Shown: piece by piece, positions 1 to 11,243 of the stretch | How positions within the stretch are numbered: position 1 is the stretch's first letter | How the letters are laid out: every line of letters begins with the position of its first letter | Assembly (NCBI GenBank): GCA_965221595.1 | Contig: OZ244900.1 | Span: forward strand, 1,364,001-1,428,000 | DNA from: JAAXGX01 sp965221595 | GTDB lineage: Bacteria; Acidobacteriota; Vicinamibacteria; Vicinamibacterales; UBA8438 | Reading direction: 5' to 3' | Length of the DNA: 64,000 nt | Translations under genes and position numbers: made by a program | Notes under the pieces: generated by a model | Database searches by the model: none | Told to the model about the DNA's origin: nothing | What the model saw: the letters and a program-made list of their open reading frames with translations, nothing else

Positions 1-1087
1 GGCGAATGCGGAAGTCCTTGCCCAGCACCCCGAACTTCCAGAACTGATAGGCGATGTCCTTGCCGACGTACGTGACCGTGCCGTCCGACCGCACGATGAC
101 CTTCGTGCGGGGCCGTGCCTCGGCCGGGTCGCCGTTCGCGGCTGGCTCCTCCGCCTCGCCCTCCGCCGCGCCGTCGATCGGCATGACCCAGCAGCCGGCC
201 TGCCTGCCCTGCGTCTCCAGCGAGACCGCCCCCGCTCGCTTGAGGATGTCGAACGCCATCGTCCAGAAGTCCAGGCGGAGGATGTCGCTCTCCCAGCTCA
301 GGAGGTCGTAGTCGACGTTCAGCCGGTCCATGGTCGCCAGGTGCAGCGCGACGATGCGGCCGGCGACGATGCGCGCCATCTCGGCCGTCTCGTTGTCCCC
401 GTGCTCGAGGTCGCGCAGCGCCCGCGCCCGGGCCTCGAGCCGTTGCGGGTCGCCCTCGTACCACTCGGTCACGCGCGCGTACAGGTCCCAGCAGTAGTGG
501 TCGAAGCGGGTCCTGTCGGCCAGCTGCCGGACATCGTCGAGCGTGCGGGTCTCCAGCTGCTGGAAGCCGACGACCACGTCAGCCACCTGCACTCCCGTGT
601 CGTCGATGTAGTTCTGGGTCTCCACCGGACGCCCCTGGAAGCGCAGCAGCCGCACGAGCGTGTCGCCGAGCGCCGAGTTGCGCAGGTGACCGACGTGCGC
701 CGCCTTGTTGGGGTTGATGGCCGTGTGCTCCACGATGGTCTTCGCGGGGCCCGGTGTCGGTCGCGCGGTCCCGTCCGCGGCGAGGGCGCGCCGCAGCCAG
801 GCCGGTCGATCGAGATACAGGTTCACGTAGCCGCCAGGCGTGGCGGCCGCCCGCGCGACGCCGTCGATCGTGCCGAGGCCGTCGACGATCTCGCCGGCGA
901 TGATCCGGGGCGCCTTGCGCAGCGTGCGCGCCAGCTCGAACGCAACGGTGACGGCCAGATCGCCGAGCGCGCGATTCGGCGGCGACTCCACCGCCAACGG
1001 GGGCACGGCTTCCGCGTCGAGGCCGTAGAGTTCGTTCAGCACGTCCCGGAGGCGTGCGCGGAGCGTGTCGTGTAGCGCGAGCATCAT
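1..1087 (-). CDS. argS: Arginyl-tRNA synthetase (ArgRS), N-terminal part; cut by window edge
   Basis: Charges tRNA-Arg with arginine in the cytoplasm. The minus-strand frame is open from 1087 to the window edge, about 362 codons, so the C-terminal third is missing. The N-terminal tRNA-binding domain spans roughly residues 1-110. It is followed by the class I signature NPNKAAHVGH (HIGH box at about 131-134) and a run resembling the ArgRS catalytic domain, including the NYIDDTG segment. Two ATG codons are adjacent at 1087 and 1084 and either may be the start. It diverges from nfeD across about 190 bp. The identity is firm from the HIGH context and the ArgRS-type N-terminal domain. Confidence 0.95.
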   Translation of the reverse strand, partial: MMLALHDTLRARLRDVLNELYGLDAEAVPPLAVESPPNRALGDLAVTVAFELARTLRKAPRIIAGEIVDGLGTIDGVARAAATPGGYVNLYLDRPAWLRRALAADGTARPTPGPAKTIVEHTAINPNKAAHVGHLRNSALGDTLVRLLRFQGRPVETQNYIDDTGVQVADVVVGFQQLETRTLDDVRQLADRTRFDHYCWDLYARVTEWYEGDPQRLEARARALRDLEHGDNETAEMARIVAGRIVALHLATMDRLNVDYDLLSWESDILRLDFWTMAFDILKRAGAVSLETQGRQAGCWVMPIDGAAEGEAEEPAANGDPAEARPRTKVIVRSDGTVTYVGKDIAYQFWKFGVLGKDFRIR

Positions 1088-1212
1088 GATGGTCGACGGG
1101 CGTCCGAAGTTCGTCCCAGCCGGCTGGCGCCCGTGACATCGATGGCGACCACGGCCGTGTCGCGCGGATCGTACAACACCCGCTCGGCAGGCGGCGTGCC
1201 GCACCTGCTACG

Positions 1213-1241
1213 TTGACAGCCCGCCAAGGCTTCGATACCGT
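1213..1241 (+). promoter_or_regulatory. Probable sigma70-type promoter of the nfeD operon
   Basis: A perfect TTGACA lies at 1213-1218, followed by a 17-bp spacer and TACCGT at 1236-1241, which matches the -10 consensus at 3 of 6 positions. The nfeD ATG is about 34 bp further on. The -35 is strong and the -10 is weak, so the call is moderate. Confidence 0.45.
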
Positions 1242-1274
1242 GGAATTGAGCACTGCCGCAGGCGTGCCCGCGCC

Positions 1275-2642
1275 ATGTCACTGCATTCGGTTCGCCTCCA
1301 TGTTCGACGCGCCGCCGGCTGGCTGATCGCTGCGGGGCTCTGCTCGTTCGTCACCGCGGGCCAGGAGCCCAGCGGGCCGGCCGGCCGGCCGCAGGTGTAC
1401 GTGGCGGAGGTTGATGCACTGATCCACCCCGTATCGGCAGAGTTCATCGACCAGACGATCGAACTGGCCGACGCGGCGGACGCCGACCTCGTCGTCTTCA
1501 TGCTGCAGACACCGGGCGGACTCGTCGATGCGACCCGTGCCATCAACACGAGCATCATCGAGTCGGAAACGCCGGTCGTCGTCTTCGTGGGGCCGAGCGG
1601 GACGCGGGCGGCATCGGCGGGCTTCCTCATCACGATTGCCGCTGACGTGGCCGCCATGGCGCCAGGCACGCACATCGGCGCCGCGCATCCCGTCGCGGGC
1701 ACCGGACAGCCGATGGACGAGACGACGGCCGAGAAGGCGGCCTCGGACGTTGCCGCGTACGCCCGGTCGCTGGCGAGCCAGCGCAAGCGGAACGTCGAGC
1801 TTGCCGAGAAGGCCGTGACCGAGAGCCAGTCGTTCACGGAGCAGGAGGCGCTGGAGGCCACTCCGCCCTTGATCGACCTCGTGGCATCCGACCTGGATGC
1901 GCTGCTGGAGCAGCTCGACGGGCGCGAGGTGACACGCTGGGGCGGCGACACCGTGGTGCTGCGCACGGCCGGCGCCGACGTCGAGCGGGTCGAGATGAAC
2001 TGGCGCCAGCGCCTGCTGAGCGCGGTCGCCCATCCACAGGTGGCGGTCATCCTGCTCAGCCTCGGCACGTTGGGGTTGACGATCGAGCTCTGGAACCCGG
2101 GCGGCATCGTTCCGGGCGTGGCCGGCGTGCTGTGTCTCCTGCTGGCGTTCTTCGCGTTTCAGATACTGCCCATCAACTACGTGGGGCTGCTGCTCATCGT
2201 GTTCGGGCTGCTGCTTCTGGTGGCCGAGGTGCTGACGGCGACCTACGGCCTGTTGGGGGCAGGCGGAATCATCAGCATGGTGCTGGGCGCCCTCATGCTG
2301 ATCGACTCGCCGGCGCCCGAGATGCAGTTGAGTTGGCCGTTCGTGCTCTCGTCGATGCTGGCGCTCGGGCTCATCGTCTCGCTGCTGGCCAGGCTGGGCG
2401 TTCGCTCGCAGCTCCGGCAGCCGGTGACGGGCGTCAGCGGCATGATCGAGCAGCTCGGCCGGGCCACCGAGCCGATAGCGGCCGGCGGCGCCGGCAGGGT
2501 GTCCACCCACGGTGAGCTGTGGGACGCGACGGCGGCTGAAGCCATCGAGACCGGCGCGCAGGTGCGCATCGTGGCGGTCGACGGCATGCGGCTGACCGTC
2601 AAGCGAGAGCCGCTCCCGACGTCCGGAGGAGCAAAGCAATGA
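1275..2642 (+). CDS. nfeD: NfeD-type membrane serine protease (full-length NfeD/ClpP-class)
   Basis: 455-residue full-length NfeD. A signal/TM segment near residues 12-28 is followed by a ClpP/SppA-like protease domain (about 40-240), four or so TM helices (about 253-375) and a C-terminal OB-fold NfeD domain (about 380-450). By analogy with Pyrococcus PH1510 the nucleophile should be S114 in the AASAG motif, with K154 as the likely general base. Family knowledge says such proteases cleave the hydrophobic C-terminus of a partner stomatin. The slipin gene next door overlaps this stop by ATGA, matching that classical nfeD-slipin pair. Confidence in family is high; the substrate is inferred. Confidence 0.93.
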   Translation: MSLHSVRLHVRRAAGWLIAAGLCSFVTAGQEPSGPAGRPQVYVAEVDALIHPVSAEFIDQTIELADAADADLVVFMLQTPGGLVDATRAINTSIIESETPVVVFVGPSGTRAASAGFLITIAADVAAMAPGTHIGAAHPVAGTGQPMDETTAEKAASDVAAYARSLASQRKRNVELAEKAVTESQSFTEQEALEATPPLIDLVASDLDALLEQLDGREVTRWGGDTVVLRTAGADVERVEMNWRQRLLSAVAHPQVAVILLSLGTLGLTIELWNPGGIVPGVAGVLCLLLAFFAFQILPINYVGLLLIVFGLLLLVAEVLTATYGLLGAGGIISMVLGALMLIDSPAPEMQLSWPFVLSSMLALGLIVSLLARLGVRSQLRQPVTGVSGMIEQLGRATEPIAAGGAGRVSTHGELWDATAAEAIETGAQVRIVAVDGMRLTVKREPLPTSGGAKQ

Positions 2643-3403
2643 CCGTTAGTCCACTGTTGATGTTCGGCTTGATCGTCGTTCTGTACCTGGCCAGCTCCAT
2701 CAAGATCCTGAACGAGTACGAGCGCGGGGTCATCTTTCGTCTCGGCAAGCTGTATCCGAGGCCGAAGGGGCCGGGCGTCATTCTGGTCTTCGCCCCCATC
2801 GATCGGATGGTACGCGTCAGCCTGCGGACGATCGTGATGGACGTGCCGCCACAGGACGTCATCACGAAGGACAACGTGTCGGTCAAGGTCAACGCCGTCG
2901 TCTACTTCCGCGTGATGGATCCGCAGCGGGCCATCGTCGAGGTCGAGAACTTCCACTACGCGACATCGCAATTGGCCCAGACGACGCTGCGCAGCGTGCT
3001 GGGCCAGGTCGAACTCGATGGTCTCCTGTCCGAGCGTGAATCGCTGAACAAGGAGCTGCAGCAGATTCTCGACACGCAGACCGACCCGTGGGGGGTCAAG
3101 GTGTCGGCGGTCGAGGTCAAGCACGTGGATCTGCCGCCCGACATGCAGCGGGCGATGGCCCGGCAGGCGGAAGCCGAGCGCGAGAAGCGCGCCAAGATCA
3201 TTCATGCCGAAGGCGAGTACATGGCGTCGGAGAAGCTCGCGGAGGCGGCCGGCGTGATTGCGCAGGAGCCGCTCGCGGTTACGCTTCGCTACCTGCAGAC
3301 CGCCACGGAAGTGGCCGGCGAGAAGAACTCGACGCTCGTCTTCCCACTGCCGATGGACCTGATCAAGGCGCTGATGCCGGCGGAGCCGAAGGCGTCGTCC
3401 TGA
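2639..3403 (+). CDS. Slipin / stomatin-like SPFH (band 7) membrane protein
   Basis: 254 residues: one N-terminal membrane helix (about 5-20) followed by an SPFH domain that carries the typical slipin start ILNEYERGVIFRLG, and then an Ala/Glu-rich helical region containing QAEAEREKRAKIIHAEGE. It presumably forms membrane-microdomain oligomers. The start overlaps the nfeD stop by 4 bp, so the two are translationally coupled, and slipins are the known partners and substrates of NfeD proteases. The length is normal for p-stomatin/slipin. Confidence 0.93.
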   Translation: MTVSPLLMFGLIVVLYLASSIKILNEYERGVIFRLGKLYPRPKGPGVILVFAPIDRMVRVSLRTIVMDVPPQDVITKDNVSVKVNAVVYFRVMDPQRAIVEVENFHYATSQLAQTTLRSVLGQVELDGLLSERESLNKELQQILDTQTDPWGVKVSAVEVKHVDLPPDMQRAMARQAEAEREKRAKIIHAEGEYMASEKLAEAAGVIAQEPLAVTLRYLQTATEVAGEKNSTLVFPLPMDLIKALMPAEPKASS

Positions 3404-3448
3404 TCCGCACGCACGCGGCCGAGGCGGAACCGACCAGCGAGGGTTGCA

Positions 3449-4078
3449 TTGGCTGCGACAACCAGCGCACGCCCAGTCAAGCAGATCGTCTTCTACGTCA
3501 TGGCGGCCACGGTCACCGGCGTGCTGCTGTTCCTGAGTGGCGTGCGCGTCGGCCAGGGAACGGCGCGCCGACAGGCTCAGACGGGCGATCCGTCCGCTGT
3601 GACAGCTGCCCCGGCGGCTGCTGCGGAGCCCCTCGAGGAACCGCGTCCGGCGGTGCTCCGCATCGCGAGCGGGGAGCCTTCGGCCGCCGCCGGCGCCGCG
3701 GACGATCTGACCTACCACCAGCGGCTGGAGGCGGCGGATCCGCTCGCGGAGGCGTTGCCCGATTTCGAGGAGCCGGACCCCGCGCCCGTCGTCGCGGGAC
3801 CGCCGCCCGAGCTGCCGGTGCACGTGGCGCCTCCGCCGTCAGTCGGCTCGGCGTACACCGTGCAGGTGGCGGCCCTGCAGGCCCCCGACGCAGCCGAGCA
3901 GGTGGTCGGCCGGCTGATCGCCAAGGGGTTCCCCGCCTACGTCCGTGCCCCGGCGCCGGACGACGCGGTCGCCCTGTACCGCGTCCGCGTGGGTCGCTAC
4001 ACCGTCTACAGTCAGGCTGAGCAGATTCGCCTGCGGCTGGAACGGGAAGAGCACTTCAAGCCCTGGATTACACGCTAG
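3449..4078 (+). CDS. SPOR-domain membrane-anchored protein
   Basis: 209 residues starting at a TTG at 3449, with a GAGGG ribosome site about 6 bp upstream. It has one TM helix (about 13-31), a low-complexity Ala/Pro/Glu-rich linker (about 45-130) and a C-terminal SPOR domain (about 132-205, beginning AYTVQVAALQAP). SPOR domains bind denuded glycan strands of septal peptidoglycan, so a role in division or cell-wall remodelling is likely. It lies between the slipin and lnt with no room for an independent promoter. No enzymatic domain is visible. Confidence 0.85.
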   Translation: MAATTSARPVKQIVFYVMAATVTGVLLFLSGVRVGQGTARRQAQTGDPSAVTAAPAAAAEPLEEPRPAVLRIASGEPSAAAGAADDLTYHQRLEAADPLAEALPDFEEPDPAPVVAGPPPELPVHVAPPPSVGSAYTVQVAALQAPDAAEQVVGRLIAKGFPAYVRAPAPDDAVALYRVRVGRYTVYSQAEQIRLRLEREEHFKPWITR

Positions 4079-4084
4079 CAGCCC

Positions 4085-5599
4085 GTGCTGTCCCGGCATC
4101 TCAGTCTGGCGCTCGCGGCCGCTTCGGGCCTCCTCCTCGCGCTCAGCTTCCCCCGTTGGGGCCATCCCGCGCTGGCCTGGATTGCGCTGGTGCCGCTGCT
4201 CGTGCCGGTTGTACTGGCCGGCTCGGCGCCCCGCGCCTTCGGATACGGTCTGCTGACCGGGATCGGGTACTTCGGCGGCGTCCTGTACTGGATCCCGCGC
4301 GTCATGACCGAGTACGGCGGGCTGGCGGACGCGGCCTCGTGGGCCGTCCACGTGCTGCTCGTGGCCTACCTGGCCCTGTTTCCCGCCCTGTTCGCAGCCG
4401 GCACCGCGCTGCTCTGCCGCCGCTTCGGGACGGTCGCCGTGGCCTGCGTTCCGGCGCTGTGGGTCACGACCGAGCTGGGACGGATCCATCTGTTCACCGG
4501 CTTCCCGTGGGAGCTGCTCGGCTACAGCCAGACGACGGTGCTGCCCGTCGCCCAGCTGGCCAGCCTGGTCGGCGTGCTGGGTCTCTCGGCCCTGGTGGCC
4601 GCGGTCAACGCCGCGCTCGCGTATGCGGTCGTGGTGCGGGACACGCGCTGCGTGAAGCCGCTGGTGGGCATGGCGGCCGTCGTGCTCGCGGCGCTTGGCT
4701 TCGGTGCATGGCGCCTCGAGGCGAGCACGCTCCTCAAACGGGGCCAGCCCTTGCGTGTGGCCGCCGTGCAGGGCAACGTGGCGCAGGACGACAAGTGGAA
4801 CCCGGTCCTGCGTGACCGCATTCTGGACACCTATCTCGATCTGACGCGGTCGGCCGCGGCGGCCGGCGCGCGCCTCGTCGTGTGGCCCGAAGCCGCGACA
4901 CCGTTTGCCTTCGAGAGCGATCCGGTGCGGACCGCGTCCATTCGGTCCGTCGCGCGCGAGACCGCCGCGCACCTGCTGTTCGGCACCACCGAGGTGGTGC
5001 GCGACGACGGTCCACGCTATTTCAACGCCGCGGTCCTCGTCGACTCGACGGGTCGCACAGCCGGGTTCTATCGCAAGCATCATCTGGTGCCGTTCGGGGA
5101 GTACGTCCCGCTGCGGCGTCTGCTCTTCTTCGTCTCGCCGCTCGTGGAGGCTGTTGGCGACTTCTCGGCGGGTCCCGGCCCGCGGCCGCTCGTCATGGAT
5201 GGCCAGCCGCTGGGCACGGCAATCTGCTACGAGATCATCTATCCTGGGTTGGTACGCGGATTCGTGACGCGCGGGAGCCGGTTGCTGACGACCGTCACCA
5301 ACGACGCCTGGTACGGACGGTCGGCGGCACCCTATCAGCACTTTCAGCAGGCCGCCATGCGCGCCATTGAGCAGGGCCGGTTTCTGGTGCGTGCGGCCAA
5401 CACCGGCATCAGTGGCGTGGTCGATCCCTATGGAAGGATCGTGGCGCGCACGCCGCTGTTCGTGCAGCGCACCGTCGTGGCCGAGGTGCGGTTGCTCGAC
5501 GCGCGCACCGTATACAGTCGGACCGGCGACGTCCTGGCGTACGCCTGTGCCGGCGTGACGGCGCTGGCACTGTGGGCCGCGGCGCGCCGGCGCCGCTGA
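4085..5599 (+). CDS. lnt: Apolipoprotein N-acyltransferase
   Basis: 504 residues, GTG start at 4085, six bases after the previous stop. It performs the last step of lipoprotein maturation, N-acylating the lipobox cysteine at the inner membrane. An N-terminal block of about six TM helices (about 5-205) is followed by a nitrilase-fold domain with E269 (VVWPEA), K331 (FYRKHH) and C381 (AICYEI), matching the Glu-Lys-Cys triad of the family, then a final TM helix near 485-500. The full-length protein fits with the lipoprotein sorting genes (LolCDE-type and LptE) elsewhere in the window. Confidence 0.96.
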   Translation: MLSRHLSLALAAASGLLLALSFPRWGHPALAWIALVPLLVPVVLAGSAPRAFGYGLLTGIGYFGGVLYWIPRVMTEYGGLADAASWAVHVLLVAYLALFPALFAAGTALLCRRFGTVAVACVPALWVTTELGRIHLFTGFPWELLGYSQTTVLPVAQLASLVGVLGLSALVAAVNAALAYAVVVRDTRCVKPLVGMAAVVLAALGFGAWRLEASTLLKRGQPLRVAAVQGNVAQDDKWNPVLRDRILDTYLDLTRSAAAAGARLVVWPEAATPFAFESDPVRTASIRSVARETAAHLLFGTTEVVRDDGPRYFNAAVLVDSTGRTAGFYRKHHLVPFGEYVPLRRLLFFVSPLVEAVGDFSAGPGPRPLVMDGQPLGTAICYEIIYPGLVRGFVTRGSRLLTTVTNDAWYGRSAAPYQHFQQAAMRAIEQGRFLVRAANTGISGVVDPYGRIVARTPLFVQRTVVAEVRLLDARTVYSRTGDVLAYACAGVTALALWAAARRRR

Positions 5600-5638
5600 A
5601 CCACCCGCGTACCGGGGGCAGCACGGCGGAGGAGACTC

Positions 5639-6746
5639 GTGGACATCGCATACGAGCAGCACATTCGGCGGTATCAGGATCTCATCAAACGGGCGGCCGA
5701 TCTGCGGAGCTATCTTTGACGCGTCCAGCCCCGCCGAGGAGATAGCCCGTCTCGAGCAGCGCGCTGCGGCACCGGATTTCTGGAACGACGCCGGGGATGC
5801 ACAGCGCGTGCTGCGCCGCCGCAGGCGACTGCAGGAGGACCACGAGCTGTCGCGCTCGCTGCAGCGACGCAGCGAGGATCTCGATGTCCTGATCGAGTGG
5901 GCGGATCAGGGCGAGGACGTCATCAACGACCTGATCAGCGGACTCGACGATCTGGCTGCGGAGGTCGAGGCGGCCGAGATCAAGAAGATGCTCGGCGGTG
6001 AGCACGACGCGTGCGACGCCATCCTCTCCGTGCATCCCGGCGCCGGCGGGACCGAGTCGCAGGACTGGGCCGAGATGCTGCTGCGCACCTATCTCCGGTG
6101 GGCGGAGCGCCGCGGTTTCACCCGCGACATCATCGACTACCAGCCCGGCGACGAGGCCGGCATCAAGAGTGCCACCATCACCGTTGCGGGGGACTACGCG
6201 TACGGCCTGCTGCTGGCCGAGGCCGGGGTGCACCGCCTGGTACGCATATCGCCGTTCGACCAGGCGGCGCGCCGCCACACGTCGTTCGTGTCGGTTTTCG
6301 TGTGGCCGGAGCTGCCCGATGACGTGGACGTGGAGGTGGAGGACAAGGATCTGCGGATCGACACCTACCGCTCCAGCGGGGCGGGCGGCCAGCATGTCAA
6401 CGTCACCGACTCGGCGGTGCGCATAACCCACCTGCCGACCGGCATCGTCGTGTCATGTCAGAACGAGCGCTCCCAGCATCGCAACCGTGACGCGGCCATG
6501 AAGGTGTTGCGGGCCCGACTGTTCGACCTCAAGCGCCGGGAGCAGCAGGAGCAGCTCGAGAAGATCGGGGGCGAGAAGAAGGAGATCGCGTTCGGCAGCC
6601 AGATTCGGAGCTACGTCCTGCACCCATACCAGATGGTGAAGGACCACCGCACGAAGGTCGAGGTCGGCAATGTCGAGCGCGTGCTCGACGGCGACATCGA
6701 CGTCTTCATCAAGAGCTACCTGATGCGCAAGCCCGCGGGCGACTGA
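5639..6746 (+). CDS. prfB: Peptide chain release factor 2 (RF2), expressed through a programmed +1 frameshift
   Basis: RF2 recognises UGA/UAA stops and triggers peptide release. The zero frame starts at GTG 5639, preceded by GGAGGAG, and stops after 26 codons at the in-frame TGA 5717-5719. Shifting +1 at CTT-TGA-C gives GAC at 5718 and runs on to 6746, for 368 residues in total. The GGQ motif (GAGGQHVN) and the SPF anticodon-like tripeptide (ISPFDQ) identify RF2 rather than RF1. The arrangement matches the autoregulatory frameshift known in many bacteria: low RF2 slows reading of its own UGA and favours the shift. An automatic gene caller would probably start it wrongly at a downstream internal codon near 5808. 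Confidence 0.96.
5706..5720 (+). promoter_or_regulatory. prfB +1 programmed frameshift signal
   Basis: GGAG at 5706-5709 acts as the internal Shine-Dalgarno-like element, then C-TAT, then the slippery codon CTT (5714-5716), the stop TGA (5717-5719) and the context base C (5720). This is the same layout as the E. coli prfB site (SD-like, TAT, CTT, TGA, C). Translation continues in the +1 frame at GAC 5718. Confidence 0.93.
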
Positions 6747-6747
6747 T

Positions 6748-9081
6748 CTAGCGACGAAACGCGGTGCCGGGGGCTGTCCCTGCGATGAACGCCTCTTCGA
6801 TGGTGCCGGTAGTGGCGGGCCCGGCGATCTCGCCGGTGCGCGGATTGACCGCGGCGAAGACGATGTTCGGCGGCGGCTCGAAGCGCGCTTCCGTTGCGGG
6901 GTCCAGACCGTCGATGTAGGCCTGCATGAAGTCGCGCCAAATCGGAAGTGCCACGCGGGCGCCCTCCTCGCCGCGACCAAGCGTGATTTTCTCGTCGTAG
7001 CCCACCCACACGCCGACCGTGATCTGCGGATCGAAGCCGACGAACCAGGCGTCGGTGTAGTCGTCCATGGTCCCTGTCTTGCCGCCCACCGGCCATTCGA
7101 GCCGCAACGCGCCCCGGCCGGTCCCGCGTTGGACCACACCCTGCATGAGGGAGACCATGATGTACGCCGTATCCGCCCGGATTGCGTCCCGAGGTACGGG
7201 CCCGCCCTGTTCGAGCAGATCGCCCTCGCGATCCAGAATCCGCTCGATGACGTACGGCACCATCCGGATCCCGCCGTTCGGGAAGACGGAGTAGGCGCTC
7301 GTGATCTCCTGCAGCGTCGTCTCCGCCGATCCCAGCGCGACCGAGAGGAACGGCGGGATCGGCGCGGTGATACCCAGGCGGCGCGCGAAGTCCACGACGA
7401 CCTCGGGCCCGACGGCGTCCATGAACCGCACCGCCGGCACGTTGCGCGACTTCTCGAGCGCATGCCGCAGCGTGATTGGCCCCTCGTACTTGCGATCGTA
7501 GTTGGTCGGTTCGTAGGCGGGCTGTCCGGGGCCCACGTCGTAGCTCACCGGTTCGTCATCGACCAGCGTCGTGGCGGTGTAGCCCTGGTCGATGGCGGCG
7601 GCGTAGAGAACGCCCTTGAACAGGGAGCCGAGCTGCCGGTAGGCCTGCGTCGCACGGTTGAATTTGCTGCGGTCGAAGCTGTAGCCCCCCACCATCGCCA
7701 GGATGCGGCCGGTGCGGTTCTCGAGCGCGATGAGCGCCGCCTCGACCTGCGGTTCCTGGTCCAGAGTGACCTCGGCCGTGCCGGCGTCGCGGTCGAGCGC
7801 GGCAATGCGGACCGTCACGAGATCGCCCACCTGGAGGAGCGCCGTGGGCGGGCGACGGATCCACTCGAAGCCGTCGCGGCCGATGGCCGCGCGGTAGTCC
7901 CCGAAACGTACACCGACGCGGCTGTCGCTGACGTCGGTGACGACGGCGGGAACGATGTCGCCCGCGGCCATCACGAGCTGCCACCGGCCGTGCCGATAGT
8001 CCTGCAGCGTCTCTCCCTCGGCGAGGACGTTACGGGCGACGGGCCGAAAGCCGTGACGCTTGTCGAGGCGCCGCAGGCCGTCGGAGACGGCGAGATTGGC
8101 GGCCGCCTGCAGCCGGCTGTCGAGCGTCGTGTGGACGACCAGCCCGTCCTCGTACAGACGCTGCGCCCCGTACTCGGCCTCCAGGTGCTGTCGCACCTCC
8201 TCGATGAAGTACGGCGCGATTGAATTGGTCCGTTGGAGCCGTTCGGCCAGCTCGACCGGCCGCGCCATGGCCGCGTCGGCCTCGACCTGGGTGACGTAGC
8301 CCTCGTCGGCCATGCGCTGGAGTGCGTAGTTGCGCCGGCTGCGGGCCAGCTCGGGGTTCACCAGCGGGCTCAGGCGCGAAGGCGACTGCAGGATGCCCGC
8401 GATGAGCGCAGCTTCCTCGAGTGCGAGATCGCCGACGGACTTGCCGAAGTAGAGCTGGGAGGCGGCTTCGACCCCGTGCGCCGCGTGCCGGGCCGTCCCG
8501 AGCCATATCTGGTTGCAGTAGAGCGTGAAGATCTCGCGCTTCGTGTAGCGCTTCTCGAGGTGGAACGTGTAGTACGCCTCCCGGATCTTCCGCTGCCAGG
8601 TCTTCTCGAGTCCAAGCTGCTCGCCGCCCAGCGTGATGTTGCGGGCCAGCTGCATCGTCAACGTGCTGGCGCCGGCGCCGGTCAGGTTGCCGGACAGGAT
8701 GTTCTCGGCGAGCGTGACGGCAACGCGGGGGATGTTGATCCCGATGTGGTTGAAGAAGTCTCCATCCTCGGCCGCGATGATCGCGTGGCGCAACACCGCC
8801 GGGATGTCCTCGTACTCCAGGATGACGCGGCGCTGGGTCGTGAACTCGCCGACCAGCTCCCCATCACGCGCGTGCACGCGCGTGATGGTACCCGGCGCAT
8901 AGTCGTCCAGCTCGACGATGATCGGCAGATCGGGAGAGTAGGCGAAGAGTGCTCCGCTGGCAGCACCGAGCAGCGCGGCCGCCGCGAAGACCCCGATGAT
9001 GGACGCCCGCCGACGACTGGAACGCTTGGTCTTCTTCGTCTTCTTCTTGGGCACAGGTTGTTTCCTGAACGAATTGTACAC
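6748..9081 (-). CDS. mrcA: Class A penicillin-binding protein 1A (glycosyltransferase and transpeptidase)
   Basis: 777 residues, GTG start at 9081. A Lys/Arg-rich cytoplasmic tail (about 6-26) precedes one TM helix (about 27-48). The GT51 domain has E105 in AAEDGDFF and the GASTLTMQLARN motif (about 137-148). The transpeptidase domain carries S486-LFK, S545-RN and K668-TG, so both activities look intact. It polymerises and crosslinks peptidoglycan in the periplasm. It is convergent with prfB (the stops are about a base apart) and divergent from dnaK. The symbol is by family; some annotators use ponA or pbpA. Confidence 0.93.
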   Translation of the reverse strand: MYNSFRKQPVPKKKTKKTKRSSRRRASIIGVFAAAALLGAASGALFAYSPDLPIIVELDDYAPGTITRVHARDGELVGEFTTQRRVILEYEDIPAVLRHAIIAAEDGDFFNHIGINIPRVAVTLAENILSGNLTGAGASTLTMQLARNITLGGEQLGLEKTWQRKIREAYYTFHLEKRYTKREIFTLYCNQIWLGTARHAAHGVEAASQLYFGKSVGDLALEEAALIAGILQSPSRLSPLVNPELARSRRNYALQRMADEGYVTQVEADAAMARPVELAERLQRTNSIAPYFIEEVRQHLEAEYGAQRLYEDGLVVHTTLDSRLQAAANLAVSDGLRRLDKRHGFRPVARNVLAEGETLQDYRHGRWQLVMAAGDIVPAVVTDVSDSRVGVRFGDYRAAIGRDGFEWIRRPPTALLQVGDLVTVRIAALDRDAGTAEVTLDQEPQVEAALIALENRTGRILAMVGGYSFDRSKFNRATQAYRQLGSLFKGVLYAAAIDQGYTATTLVDDEPVSYDVGPGQPAYEPTNYDRKYEGPITLRHALEKSRNVPAVRFMDAVGPEVVVDFARRLGITAPIPPFLSVALGSAETTLQEITSAYSVFPNGGIRMVPYVIERILDREGDLLEQGGPVPRDAIRADTAYIMVSLMQGVVQRGTGRGALRLEWPVGGKTGTMDDYTDAWFVGFDPQITVGVWVGYDEKITLGRGEEGARVALPIWRDFMQAYIDGLDPATEARFEPPPNIVFAAVNPRTGEIAGPATTGTIEEAFIAGTAPGTAFRR

Positions 9082-9190
9082 GGTCGTTTTCGCGCAGCGG
9101 TAAGCGGTTCAGAGGAACCTCGTCGACGAATCGGCCGCCGGCGGGCGGGGGCGGGCGCCGGGCCTGCCCCGCTCGGCGGCTGTGTTTGTA

Positions 9191-9219
9191 GCTTTACATT
9201 TAGAAACTCATATTTTATA
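9191..9219 (+). promoter_or_regulatory. Sigma70-type promoter of the dnaK-dnaJ-hspR operon
   Basis: TTTACA (9191-9196), a 17-bp spacer and TATACT (9214-9219) lie in the only clearly AT-rich patch of this intergenic region. The expected transcript start is near 9226, leaving a leader of about 90 nt before the dnaK ATG. XbaI-like TCTAGA overlaps the -10 end. No canonical HAIR operator or CIRCE element could be found by eye nearby. Confidence 0.7.
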
Positions 9220-9314
9220 CTCTAGAGCGCATTAGGTTGGCGCTCGGCCGTGCACATCGTGCGGCCGGCAGATTGGGCCGCGGCCAGCGGGCCGGGCCAC
9301 GGGGACAGATTCGC

Positions 9315-11240
<1,926 letters not shown>

Positions 11241-11243
11241 GCG

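Noticed and set aside
5639..5720. Frameshift at the start of prfB as a sequencing error or pseudogene
   Set aside because: The exact CTT-TGA-C with SD-like element is the known programmed shift signal and the rest of RF2 is intact.
9191..9230. HAIR or CIRCE operator at the dnaK promoter
   Set aside because: Neither the CTTGAG-type inverted repeat nor the 9-bp CIRCE arms could be seen; only a TCTAGA and two ACTC words.
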